Assembly: GCA_023426145.1 (NCBI GenBank)
Contig: JAFABG010000002.1
Location: 62,001 to 126,000, forward strand
Direction: 5' to 3'
Length of the DNA stretch: 64,000 nucleotides
From: Bacteroidota bacterium
GTDB taxonomy: Bacteria > Bacteroidota > Bacteroidia > Bacteroidales > Bacteroidaceae
Part shown: one piece after another, positions 17,312 through 25,016 of the stretch
How the letters are laid out: every line of letters begins with the position of its first letter
Position numbering within the stretch: position 1 is the stretch's first letter
Notes under the pieces: generated by a model
What the model saw: only the letters and a program-made list of their open reading frames with translations
The model's database searches: none
What the model was told of the DNA's origin: nothing
Position numbers and translations under genes: made by a program

Positions 17312-19249
17312 ATGAAAAAGATGAAGTATTTGGGCTACTTTTTTGTCTGTTTACTGTGTTCTTCGAGGGGCATAGAAGTATTCGCCCATTCCCAACCTTC
17401 GAAAAAAAATCCTATATTAATTGTCTGCTCTTATAATCCTGCCGCACATCAAACTTCTGTTACGATTTCCGATTATATGGATGAGTACAAAAGGCTCGGT
17501 GGCACACGTGACATTATTATCGAGAATATGAACTGTAAAAGCTTCTCGGAGGCTCCGCTTTGGAGTGGAGTAATGTCTGATATCTTGGCTAAATATAGCG
17601 GAGATAGACATCCTTCGCAGCTTATTCTATTGGGGCAAGAAGCTTGGGCTGCCTATTTGTCTCATCGAGATTCTATGGCATTGAAAGTGCCAGTGATGTG
17701 CAGTCTGATTAGCAATAATATGTTTGTCTTGCCTGGGGATACGGTTCAGCATTTGGATGAATGGATGCCTGAGTCTGTCGATTTTCTTGCCGACCATTTG
17801 AAAATTCCGGAATTAAAAGCGGGCTTTATCAATCTATACAGTATAGAAGAAAATATTCGTATGATAAAAGCCTTTTATCCCGACGTGAAGAATATCGCTT
17901 TTATCTCTGATAATACCTACGGGGGTGTTGCTATGCAAGCTCTCGTTCGTAAAGATATGAAGAAACACCACGACCTGAACTTGATTCTGCTCGATGGCCG
18001 TCAGCATACTATTTACACTATAGTGGAAGAACTGCTTCATTTGCCTGAAAATACTGCTATCTTGATAGGAACTTGGCGTGTTGATATGAACGAAGGGTAT
18101 TTTATGAGAAATGCCACTTATTCTATGATGGAAGCTGTGCCTACTATACCTGTTTTTACTCCGTCGTCTGTTAGCTTGGGCACTTGGGCTATTGGTGGTG
18201 TGTTGCCTGATTATAGAAAATTGGGAAAAGAGATGGCTATTGCCTCTGTGAGAATGGATCGTTTTCCTAAAGATAAAGACGCTCATCTTTCAATCATTCC
18301 TTATAAAGCTGTATTGGACAGTAAAAAGGCCAAAGAGTGGGGGTTGAATCCCAAGTTATTGCCTTTCGATGTGCAAATCATTAATCAGCAGCTTTCGTTC
18401 TATCAGCAATATAAGTATCAAATCTGGGCAACTTGCATTGCTTTTGCGCTTTTGACAGCAGGTTTCTTAATCTCGCTTTCCTATTATCTGCGGACAAAAA
18501 GATTGAAAGATGAATTGCTAAGGTCTCGCAGGGATCTGCTCGATGCTAAAGAAAGTGCTGAAGAGGCTAATAGGCTGAAGACTGCTTTCCTTGCGAACAT
18601 GAGTCATGAGATACGTACTCCTCTTAACTCTATTGTAGGCTTCTCGGATGTACTTGCTTCTACAGAAACGACAGAAGGTGAGCGTGAATGTTATTATGAA
18701 ATCATAAAAGCAAATTCAGATTTGCTGCTTCGTCTAATCAACGATATTTTAGATCTCTCCCGGCTTGAAGCTGATAGGGTTACTTTAACTTTTGAAGAAT
18801 GTGATGTAATACAGCTCTGTAGGCAGGTTGTGGCTACAGTAAGCTATTCTCGCCAGTCGAGCAATAAATTCAAGTTTACCAGTGCATACAATTCGTTTAA
18901 TTTGAGTACTGATGTTCAGCGTATACAGCAAGTAATGATAAATCTGCTTACTAATGCTGATAAGTTTACTAAGGATGGCGAGATAACTTTTGAATTCTCG
19001 GTTGATGAAGTGAACAGAATGGCCGTATTCGCTGTTACAGATACAGGATGTGGTATTCCTAAAGATAAACAGAAACTTGTTTTTGAACGTTTTGAGAAGC
19101 TCAATGAGTATGCTCAAGGCACGGGGTTAGGATTAGCTATATGTAAATTAATTGTGTATAAATGGGGTGGCGCCATTTGGATTGACACCAATTATTCGGA
19201 TGGAGCACGGTTCATGTTCTCTCATCCGCTTGAAATGAAAAAAGAATGA
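17312..19249 (+). CDS. Sensor histidine kinase with periplasmic substrate-binding-like domain
   Basis: This inner-membrane sensor kinase has 645 residues. A signal/anchor (KYLGYFFVCLLCSS) leads to a periplasmic domain of about 330 residues resembling ABC-type substrate-binding proteins (NPILIVCSYNP; NIAFISDNTYGG). One transmembrane helix lies near residue 370-390, then a coiled coil, HisKA with the phospho-acceptor His in SHEIRTPLN (about 432), and HATPase_c with N box NLLTNADKF, DTGCGIP and GTGLGLAI. There is no receiver domain, so it is not a hybrid kinase. It overlaps the 5'-nucleotidase gene by 4 bp (ATGA), suggesting that ligand sensing and phosphoester hydrolysis are coupled. A paralogue lies at 54640-56637. 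The cognate response regulator is not adjacent. Confidence 0.9.
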   Translation: MKKMKYLGYFFVCLLCSSRGIEVFAHSQPSKKNPILIVCSYNPAAHQTSVTISDYMDEYKRLGGTRDIIIENMNCKSFSEAPLWSGVMSDILAKYSGDRHPSQLILLGQEAWAAYLSHRDSMALKVPVMCSLISNNMFVLPGDTVQHLDEWMPESVDFLADHLKIPELKAGFINLYSIEENIRMIKAFYPDVKNIAFISDNTYGGVAMQALVRKDMKKHHDLNLILLDGRQHTIYTIVEELLHLPENTAILIGTWRVDMNEGYFMRNATYSMMEAVPTIPVFTPSSVSLGTWAIGGVLPDYRKLGKEMAIASVRMDRFPKDKDAHLSIIPYKAVLDSKKAKEWGLNPKLLPFDVQIINQQLSFYQQYKYQIWATCIAFALLTAGFLISLSYYLRTKRLKDELLRSRRDLLDAKESAEEANRLKTAFLANMSHEIRTPLNSIVGFSDVLASTETTEGERECYYEIIKANSDLLLRLINDILDLSRLEADRVTLTFEECDVIQLCRQVVATVSYSRQSSNKFKFTSAYNSFNLSTDVQRIQQVMINLLTNADKFTKDGEITFEFSVDEVNRMAVFAVTDTGCGIPKDKQKLVFERFEKLNEYAQGTGLGLAICKLIVYKWGGAIWIDTNYSDGARFMFSHPLEMKKE

Positions 19250-20991
19250 AAAAATTAGTGTTTATTTTTCTTGGACTCTTTTTCTTAAGCTTTGGAATGA
19301 GGGCGCAGGAGAAAGTGGTCAAGTTGAAGATTGTTCAAACTAGCGATATACATGGGAATTATTATCCGTATGATTTTAAAACGCGAAAGGATTATGAGGG
19401 AAGTTTAGCCCGTGTTTATTCTTTTGTGGAGAAGAAGCGTGAACAATATAAAGAGAATCTGATTTTAATCGATAATGGAGACATTTTGCAAGGTCAGCCG
19501 ACGTCCTATTATTATAATTATATAGATACATTATCTCCTCATCTTTGTGCGGAGATGATGAATTATATGAAATATGATGTTGGCAATATGGGGAATCATG
19601 ATGTCGAAACCGGCCATGCTGTATTCGACAGATGGACAAAGGATTGTAACTTTCCCGTATTAGGAGCTAATATTATTGACGTAAAAACGGATAAACCTTA
19701 TTTCCCTCCCTACAAAGTGCTGATACGAGATGGGGTGAAGATTGTGGTTTTAGGAATGATTACTCCTGCAATACCTGTTTGGGTGCCTGAGTCAAGATGG
19801 AAGGGATTGCGTTTTGACGATATGGAGAAAACGGCTAAGAAATGGATGAAGATCATTAGAGAAAAGGAGAATCCTGATTTGGTGATCGGATTATTTCATT
19901 CAGGGCAGGATGCTCTAAAATTATCGGGTAAATATAATGAAAATGCCTCTCTGAATGTAGCGAAAAGGATACCAGGATTCGACATCGTTTTGATTGGACA
20001 TGATCACTTGAATGACTGTAAGAAAGTGGTCAATGTGGCAGGTGATAGTGTGTTAATTATGGATCCGGCTAAAAATGGTGGCCTTGTTTCGGATATAGAT
20101 GTCACATTGCAATTGGAGAATGGAAAGGTGCGTAGCAAACGGATTGAAGGAGTTTTGACTAAAACACATGGTTACGGTATAAATCAAGATTTTATGACGC
20201 ATTTTCACTCTCAATATGAGAAGGTTAATGATTTCGTTTCTAAGGAGATAGGCTTATTCACTAGTGGTTTTACTATTCGTTCTTCTTTCTTTGGCCCTTC
20301 TGCTTTTATTGATTTAATTCATACTTTACAACTCGATATCACTGGCGCAGATATTTCTTTTACGGCTCCTTTTTCTCTCAATGCTAGGATTGAAAAGGGG
20401 GACGTGTACATTGGCGATATGTTTAATTTATACAAGTATGAGAATATATTGTATGTCATGGAATTGTCGGGTAAAGAGATCAAGGACTATCTGGAGATGT
20501 CTTATTACTTGTGGACTCATCAAATGAAATCTCCGAGCGACAATTTATTGCTCTTTAGAGAAGGAGCTGATAAAGTGAAGGGTGGAGATAGGGATCTGTT
20601 TCAGAATTTTAGTTTTAACTTTGATTCTGCTTCAGGCATTATTTATACGATAGATGTCACTAAGCCTAAAGGGAAGAAAATTACTATTATTAGCATGGCA
20701 GATGGTAGCCCCTTTTACATGCATAAAATGTATAAAGTAGCATTGAATTCTTATCGAGGTAATGGAGGAGGAGAATTACTGACCAAAGGGGCTGGAATAC
20801 CCCAGAATAAGCTTAAAGAACGTATTATTCATTCTACAGCAAAAGACCTTCGTTATTATCTGATAAAGTATATAGAGAAGAAAAGGGTGATTACCCCAAA
20901 AGCCCTTAATCAGTGGAAATTTATCCCTGAAGAATGGGCTATTCCTGCTGCTAAACGTGATTATAATTTCTTATTTGGTGATAGTCTATAA
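19246..20991 (+). CDS. 5'-nucleotidase / 2',3'-cyclic phosphodiesterase family protein, exported
   Basis: This exported metallophosphoesterase has 581 residues and a signal peptide (FIFLGLFFLSFGMRAQ). The N-terminal calcineurin-like domain shows QTSDIHGNYYP, DNGDILQGQP, GNHDVETG and the GHDH motif. The C-terminal 5'-nucleotidase domain has the substrate loop SYRGNGGGELL. The family hydrolyses nucleotides or cyclic nucleotides in the periplasm to release phosphate and nucleosides. It overlaps the upstream sensor kinase by ATGA and is therefore translationally coupled. An AraC-family gene follows but has its own promoter. Confidence 0.92.
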   Translation: MKKLVFIFLGLFFLSFGMRAQEKVVKLKIVQTSDIHGNYYPYDFKTRKDYEGSLARVYSFVEKKREQYKENLILIDNGDILQGQPTSYYYNYIDTLSPHLCAEMMNYMKYDVGNMGNHDVETGHAVFDRWTKDCNFPVLGANIIDVKTDKPYFPPYKVLIRDGVKIVVLGMITPAIPVWVPESRWKGLRFDDMEKTAKKWMKIIREKENPDLVIGLFHSGQDALKLSGKYNENASLNVAKRIPGFDIVLIGHDHLNDCKKVVNVAGDSVLIMDPAKNGGLVSDIDVTLQLENGKVRSKRIEGVLTKTHGYGINQDFMTHFHSQYEKVNDFVSKEIGLFTSGFTIRSSFFGPSAFIDLIHTLQLDITGADISFTAPFSLNARIEKGDVYIGDMFNLYKYENILYVMELSGKEIKDYLEMSYYLWTHQMKSPSDNLLLFREGADKVKGGDRDLFQNFSFNFDSASGIIYTIDVTKPKGKKITIISMADGSPFYMHKMYKVALNSYRGNGGGELLTKGAGIPQNKLKERIIHSTAKDLRYYLIKYIEKKRVITPKALNQWKFIPEEWAIPAAKRDYNFLFGDSL

Positions 20992-21035
20992 GTTGGCAAA
21001 AATGTTCTTTTTGGCTTATAATGTTGCTTCAGGGA

Positions 21036-21065
21036 TTGTATATCTGAATTTAACTGGTATCTTTG
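21036..21065 (+). promoter_or_regulatory. Promoter for the AraC-family gene
   Basis: A TTG-type -33 element at 21036-21038, 19 nt of spacer, and TATCTTTG at 21058-21065 form a good Bacteroides promoter. It places translation at the ATG at 21087. Confidence 0.65.
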
Positions 21066-21086
21066 TCGCTAAAAGAGATAGAGAGT

Positions 21087-21989
21087 ATGGATATTCAGGG
21101 TGTTCCCAAGATTGGTATCTCATCGGTCGTTCATTCTAGACATATAGATCCTGAGAACATTGATGTGGTTGATAATGATATTGCGCTTTTCGATACGAGA
21201 AGCGTTGTGTCTCTTTACGATGGACCTAGTAAATTGGAAGTAGTGAGTATAGGGCTTTGCCTAGAAGGAAGTACTCGTTTTAATATTAGCCTTCGCGAAT
21301 TTGAACTCGTTCCGGGAAGAATGGTCGTTGCTCTTCCTAATCAAATAATTGAACATAGTGAGTTTAGTCCTGATTTTAAAGGCATTTTCTTTGTTGTTTC
21401 TCAAAATTTATTGGAGGCATTTCCTAAATTTGGAAATGTATTGTCGCTGTTCTTTTATCTGAAAGACTATCCTTGTTTTGATCTGAACAGCGTTGAGCAA
21501 GAAATGATCAAAGAATATCATGCTTTTGTGAGAAAACGGCTCAGTGATATAAATCAGATTCATCGTAGAGAAGTGGCCATGGGATTGATGCAGGGCTTTT
21601 TCTTTGAGCTGTGTAATATCTTTAAGACGCATGCGCCTGATGATGGTGCTATGTGTAAAAGCCGAAGTCGTAAGGAAAGTATATTTGAGCGTTTTTACGA
21701 GGCTTTACTTCAGCATTATCAATCGCAACGTAGTGTGAGCTTTTATGCGGACTTGCTATGTTTGACGCCGAAGCATTTATCTGGTGTTATCAAGGAAGTA
21801 AGTGGAAAAACAGCTGGCGAATGGGTTGATGAATTAGTAATTCTAGAAGCTAAAGCGCTATTAAACTCTTCGGGCATGAACATACAAGAAATATCGGACC
21901 GGTTGAATTTTGCTAACCAGTCCTTTTTTGGGAAATACTTTAAGCATTATACAGGCTTATCTCCCAAGGAATATCGAAAAACCAGATAG
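21087..21989 (+). CDS. AraC family transcriptional regulator
   Basis: This 300-residue regulator has an N-terminal cupin-like sensing region and a C-terminal pair of helix-turn-helix motifs (SVSFYADLLCLTPKHLSGVI and the ISDRLNFANQSFFGKYFK region, ending YRKTR). The effector is unknown. The start at ATG 21087 is set by the promoter box ending at 21065. Its position directly after the sensor kinase-nucleotidase pair suggests a shared phosphoester or nucleotide theme, but it is transcribed separately. It converges on a Crp-family gene with only 7 bp between stops. Confidence 0.88.
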   Translation: MDIQGVPKIGISSVVHSRHIDPENIDVVDNDIALFDTRSVVSLYDGPSKLEVVSIGLCLEGSTRFNISLREFELVPGRMVVALPNQIIEHSEFSPDFKGIFFVVSQNLLEAFPKFGNVLSLFFYLKDYPCFDLNSVEQEMIKEYHAFVRKRLSDINQIHRREVAMGLMQGFFFELCNIFKTHAPDDGAMCKSRSRKESIFERFYEALLQHYQSQRSVSFYADLLCLTPKHLSGVIKEVSGKTAGEWVDELVILEAKALLNSSGMNIQEISDRLNFANQSFFGKYFKHYTGLSPKEYRKTR

Positions 21990-21996
21990 TTCTTTA

Positions 21997-22581
21997 TTAT
22001 AGTACTCCCGAACGTACTCGGCTGAGGGTTTCGGGGGTCATTAATAAATAAGAAGCGATGTAAGCCAAAGGCGCTCTTTTTATAATTTCCGGGTGCGTTT
22101 CCAGCAGAAGATTGTATCGTTCTCTAGCTGATTCAAAGCGCCAAGAGTCGGCTTTTGTCTGTGATACGATCAAGGAATATTCCAGTATCTTCCGGTAGAA
22201 CATATTAATTTCCCAGTTTTCTTTGGTTAACTGTTGAAGTTTATCGAATGGGAATACGTAGATGATCGAATTTTCTAGCGTTTCGACAATTAAGCGTGTG
22301 GGAACTTGCTTAAGTAAACTCTCGATACACATGACAATGCAACCTTCGTAAGAGAAGTGTTCGGTAACGTCCTTCTTATTTTTGTAGTAATATTGTCGGA
22401 GCATTCCCTTACCCACAAAAACAATCTCATGAGCGATTTCCCCTTCGTTGAGCGCAACAGCTCCTTTGGGGTATTCTTTGCGTATCAACATGCTTTCAAT
22501 TTGTCTTCGTCCTTCTATGCTCATTTCGGGGAAACGAGAATTGACGACGGCATTTACAGTATCTCTCAGTAGGGCTTCCAT
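21997..22581 (-). CDS. Crp/Fnr family transcriptional regulator
   Basis: This 194-residue protein has a cyclic-nucleotide-binding-type beta-roll (about residues 20-120; GAVALNEGEIAHEIVFVGKG) and a short C-terminal DNA-binding part ending LLMTPETLSRVRSGVL, where the recognition helix lies. No Fe-S cysteine cluster of the FNR kind is visible. The effector and target genes are unknown. A TACATTTG box lies 23-30 nt upstream. It is divergent from the neighbouring lipoprotein gene. Confidence 0.88.
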   Translation of the reverse strand: MEALLRDTVNAVVNSRFPEMSIEGRRQIESMLIRKEYPKGAVALNEGEIAHEIVFVGKGMLRQYYYKNKKDVTEHFSYEGCIVMCIESLLKQVPTRLIVETLENSIIYVFPFDKLQQLTKENWEINMFYRKILEYSLIVSQTKADSWRFESARERYNLLLETHPEIIKRAPLAYIASYLLMTPETLSRVRSGVL

Positions 22582-22603
22582 GATTCTAAAGTCTTCTTTT
22601 GGG

Positions 22604-22611
22604 CAAATGTA
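22604..22611 (-). promoter_or_regulatory. Promoter -7 box for the Crp-family gene
   Basis: TACATTTG on the minus strand fits TAnnTTTG and lies close before the start codon at 22581. Confidence 0.5.
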
Positions 22612-22653
22612 CTAAAAACAGTTGATATAAATAAAGTTGAACTGAAAAAGATG

Positions 22654-22661
22654 TATCTTTG
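22654..22661 (+). promoter_or_regulatory. Promoter -7 box for the 22.7-kb lipoprotein gene
   Basis: TATCTTTG at this place overlaps the first codons of the maximal open frame, so the true start must lie downstream, at ATG 22684 or nearby. Confidence 0.6.
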
Positions 22662-22683
22662 TCCACAAAATATGTATATAGAT

Positions 22684-23418
22684 ATGATGATGAATAAATT
22701 AATAGGTTTTGCATTATTAATGCTTTGTTTGACAGGTTGCGTTAGGGATAATGATGCTATATATTATCCTGTAGGCGATATTGATGTCGAGAGAGGTACA
22801 CCAATCACTGAGATAGGAAGTGGCAACGTATTGGTGGCACGTAGTTATAATGTCGAAGACTTTGTGCTAGATTCAGTAGCTAAGTATCCCAATGATCCTA
22901 CACTCGGTAAATTAACGTTTATGGTTAATTTAAAGAATGGGCTTGAGGGACAAGCAGCAACCACTTTTAATGGAGTGGGAGAGCCTCAATTGACTATGAG
23001 TCTCGGTTATAAGGATGGGAATTATCCTATCGAAAGTCAAATTCCAATTTATGCTTCTTCTAGCGAAACGATGAAATATGTAGTAAAGCTTCGCTTGAAA
23101 GGTGAGTTGACCGTTCCTGATAATGAATGGATCATTGATTACGCTTACACAGAATTGTCTGCTTCGTTTCAACCTTATCCACCTGTTGACTATCCTGAAG
23201 TCTTTATGTGTAAGGGTGGACAGAAGTTTGGTGTTTTTGATGCAACTCGCAGGACTTATTCGTTTGATGTAGTTTATGAGAGAGGGGATTTGTCTTTTAG
23301 TCAATTGTATTTCAACTTATTTATGAATCTTGCTGGGCAAAAAAATGAGAGTCAAGTTCGATTAAGGATAGATAAGGATTCATATTTTGAGTTGTATGAA
23401 CAGCATAATGATTTATAA
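22684..23418 (+). CDS. Uncharacterised lipoprotein
   Basis: No function is recognised. A lipoprotein signal (NKLIGFALLMLCLTGC) is followed by about 225 residues of mainly beta-rich sequence with no catalytic motif. The C-terminal part (VEDFVLDSV, then SFQPYPPVDYPE) is not matched to a named domain. ATG 22684 is preferred over 22651 and 22672 because the promoter box occupies 22654-22661. The gene is monocistronic, with a strong terminator downstream and a divergent Crp-family regulator upstream. Confidence 0.7.
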   Translation: MMMNKLIGFALLMLCLTGCVRDNDAIYYPVGDIDVERGTPITEIGSGNVLVARSYNVEDFVLDSVAKYPNDPTLGKLTFMVNLKNGLEGQAATTFNGVGEPQLTMSLGYKDGNYPIESQIPIYASSSETMKYVVKLRLKGELTVPDNEWIIDYAYTELSASFQPYPPVDYPEVFMCKGGQKFGVFDATRRTYSFDVVYERGDLSFSQLYFNLFMNLAGQKNESQVRLRIDKDSYFELYEQHNDL

Positions 23419-23494
23419 TGCTTCTAGAGGTAATACCTATCACTCTGAATACCTCTATTCAAGTCTTGTTTAGATTTAAGACGTGATAATAAGA

Positions 23495-23540
23495 AAAGCC
23501 GGCAATGCTCTTAATAAATGAGTATTGCCGGCTTTTTTTT
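23495..23540 (+). terminator. Terminator after the lipoprotein gene
   Basis: A stem of aagccggcaatgctc with gagtattgccggctt is followed by eight Ts. Confidence 0.85.
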
Positions 23541-23559
23541 ACCGTGCCATGAAGTAATG

Positions 23560-23592
23560 AAAAAAGCCTCTTACTCGTAAGTAAGAGGCTGA
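23560..23592 (-). terminator. Terminator of the tRNA-Ser/tRNA-Glu transcript
   Basis: A perfect stem (agcctcttac / gtaagaggct) has a run of Ts on the minus strand just after tRNA-Glu. Confidence 0.75.
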
Positions 23593-23602
23593 ACTTGTTA
23601 GT

Positions 23603-23674
23603 GTAGTGGGTACGAGAATCGAACTCGTATTACATGCGTGAGAGGCATGTGTCCTAACCGTTAGACGAACCCAC
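23603..23674 (-). tRNA. tRNA-Glu (anticodon CTC)
   Basis: The minus strand folds as a cloverleaf: acceptor GGTGGGT/ACCCACT, D arm GTCTAACGGTTAGGAC typical of tRNA-Glu, anticodon stem CATGC/GCATG with loop CTCTCAC (anticodon CTC, reads GAG), and T arm ACGAG-TTCGATT-CTCGT. The CCA end is not encoded. It is co-oriented with tRNA-Ser 70 bp upstream. Confidence 0.92.
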
Positions 23675-23694
23675 CGATTGTTTTTTGTAGATTT

Positions 23695-23731
23695 AAAAAA
23701 GAGCCAAGTCTTTAAAACTTAGCTCTTTTTA
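23695..23731. terminator. Hairpin between the two tRNAs
   Basis: An imperfect stem (aaaaagagccaagt / acttagctcttttt) could terminate or mark processing between tRNA-Ser and tRNA-Glu. Confidence 0.45.
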
Positions 23732-23744
23732 TGTCGCTTCTTTG

Positions 23745-23831
23745 CGGAAGCTGGGGGATTCGAACCCCCGGTACGGTTACCCGCACGTCAGTTTAGCAAA
23801 CTGGTGGTTTCAGCCACTCACCCAAACTTCC
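23745..23831 (-). tRNA. tRNA-Ser (anticodon GCT)
   Basis: This class II tRNA of 87 nt has a long variable arm (GTGCGGGTAACCGTAC). The acceptor is GGAAGTT/AGCTTCC, the anticodon loop TTGCTAA gives GCT (reads AGC/AGT), and the T arm is GGGGG-TTCGAAT-CCCCC. The CCA end is not encoded. It is the first gene of a two-tRNA transcript. Confidence 0.95.
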
Positions 23832-23862
23832 TTTTTAGTTGCGTTTTCTCTCAAATGCGGTG

Positions 23863-23894
23863 CAAAGATAATGGGAAGTTTTGGACTTTGCAAA
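23863..23894 (-). promoter_or_regulatory. Consensus promoter of the tRNA-Ser/tRNA-Glu transcript
   Basis: On the minus strand TTTG (23891-23894), a 20-nt spacer and TATCTTTG (23863-23870) form an ideal Bacteroides promoter about 32 nt before tRNA-Ser. Confidence 0.8.
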
Positions 23895-24080
23895 TCTTTT
23901 TAGAGTATTTTTTTTGATTGATTTTACCTTCTGTAGATAACTATCTATGTTTCAAATGCTAAACATCTTATTTTTTTTTGAAAAGATTTTTTTGTTATTC
24001 TCTTGGATGGAGAGTTATACCTCTTTAATTATTAAATGAAGCCTATATCAGTTTATGGTATTACATGATGAGTGGGCATA

Positions 24081-24148
24081 AAAAAAGGCTATCTATCCCA
24101 GACAGCCAATCTTTTTTGTTAACCTTAAATCTAATACTATGAAAAACA
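24081..24148 (-). ncRNA. Candidate small RNA of about 70 nt
   Basis: The minus strand has a perfect promoter (24154-24184), then about 40 nt of unstructured A/T-rich sequence (containing CATAGTATTAGATTTAAGG), and then an 8-bp hairpin (GGCTGTCT-GGGAT-AGATAGCC, 24087-24107) followed by seven Ts at 24080-24086. No open frame of useful size exists on this strand. The arrangement is that of a free-standing small RNA with an intrinsic terminator. The 5' part looks like a sequence I associate with many Bacteroides intergenic regions, but I cannot confirm the family. The plus-strand 13-codon frame over it is judged incidental. Confidence 0.6.
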
Positions 24149-24153
24149 CAGTA

Positions 24154-24184
24154 CAAATATACGTTATTTATCGAGAATGACAAA
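24154..24184 (-). promoter_or_regulatory. Consensus promoter of the candidate small RNA
   Basis: On the minus strand TTTG (24181-24184), a 19-nt spacer and TATATTTG (24154-24161) match the Bacteroides consensus exactly. No protein gene lies downstream on that strand before the terminator. Confidence 0.75.
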
Positions 24185-24374
24185 TCTGTTTGCAAAAATA
24201 AATCGTATTATAACATTAATTAAATGTTTTATCGTAAAGATCTGCTTTTGTTAACTCTTTGATAGCGAAAATTCTTCTCTTACATCATTTTGCTAAAAGG
24301 GGTTTTCCTATAACTTGGGGGTAAATTCGCAAAAAGGATAGGAATTTTCAGTTTTATAGGGAAAATCCAGCGTC

Positions 24375-24382
24375 TATCTTTG
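24375..24382 (+). promoter_or_regulatory. Promoter -7 box for the 24.4-kb lipoprotein gene
   Basis: TATCTTTG lies 52 nt before the ATG at 24435. Confidence 0.55.
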
Positions 24383-24434
24383 TGTCATTGAAACAAGAAT
24401 GAATAGGCAAATAACCCATTAAAAATGAAATGAT

Positions 24435-24878
24435 ATGAAAACGAACACATTGAAATATTTAGGAATTGCTTTAGTCACAGTACTAGCGTTGAGTTTAACC
24501 TCTTGTGAGGTAGAGATTGATAGTTTCTTTGATGATGATAATATTGGTGGCGGTTATTACAATCGTTCTTCTGATTTATGTAGCCGTACATGGGTGAGTT
24601 TTTATACAGATGCGGATGGAAATCGTTGCCGACAAGAACTTGATTTTTATTTAGATCGTAAAGGAGTGGACTATGTACGTGTGGAATATCCCAATGGAAG
24701 TGTGGAAACCTTCGAATATAGTTTTCATTGGAATTGGGAAAATTATGCTCAGACTTCTATTCGTATGGATTATGGCCGGAATGATATTTCCTATTTGGAC
24801 GATGTATACATTGGTGGAAATAGATTGAGTGGCTACCTTGACGGAAGAAATAATTATGTCGAATATGCAGGGCGTTAA
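24435..24878 (+). CDS. Small acidic lipoprotein, paralogue of the one at 40985
   Basis: The function is unknown. The 147-residue protein has a lipoprotein signal (ALVTVLALSLTSC), an acidic linker (DSFFDDDN), and a compact beta-rich domain starting at RTWVSFYTD. Its order of motifs (RTWV, then DYGRND, LDDVYIGGNRLSGYL) matches the lipoprotein at 40985-41407 (RTWV, DYGNV, LRDVYVRNGRLNGSL), so the two are paralogues with a lipocalin-like small barrel as a plausible fold. The gene stands alone, with its own promoter. Confidence 0.75.
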   Translation: MKTNTLKYLGIALVTVLALSLTSCEVEIDSFFDDDNIGGGYYNRSSDLCSRTWVSFYTDADGNRCRQELDFYLDRKGVDYVRVEYPNGSVETFEYSFHWNWENYAQTSIRMDYGRNDISYLDDVYIGGNRLSGYLDGRNNYVEYAGR

Positions 24879-24962
24879 AAAAAAATGTCAGGATAACATA
24901 AATAATTTCAGGATATTAAGACTGGTTAGGTGAGGCGGGGCGCGAAATGAAAGCTTAAAAGT

Positions 24963-24993
24963 TTTGAATAGGACTAAATAGTTTTTATCTTTG
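24963..24993 (+). promoter_or_regulatory. Consensus promoter of the AspT/YidE-type transporter gene
   Basis: TTTG (24963-24966), 19 nt and TATCTTTG (24986-24993) form an ideal promoter, 23 nt before the ATG at 25017. Confidence 0.8.
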
Positions 24994-25016
24994 CGCCCTA
25001 TTAGTATGCTTAATTC

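Noticed and set aside
17312..19249. Hybrid two-component system of the Bacteroides polysaccharide-utilisation type
   Set aside because: There is no receiver or AraC domain after the kinase, and no Y_Y_Y or Reg_prop propeller repeats; the architecture is a plain sensor kinase.
24139..24180. A 13-codon plus-strand frame (MKNTVQIYVIYRE) that could be a leader peptide
   Set aside because: It lies antisense to the candidate small RNA and its promoter, whose spacing is ideal on the minus strand. No attenuator or gene follows closely on the plus strand.
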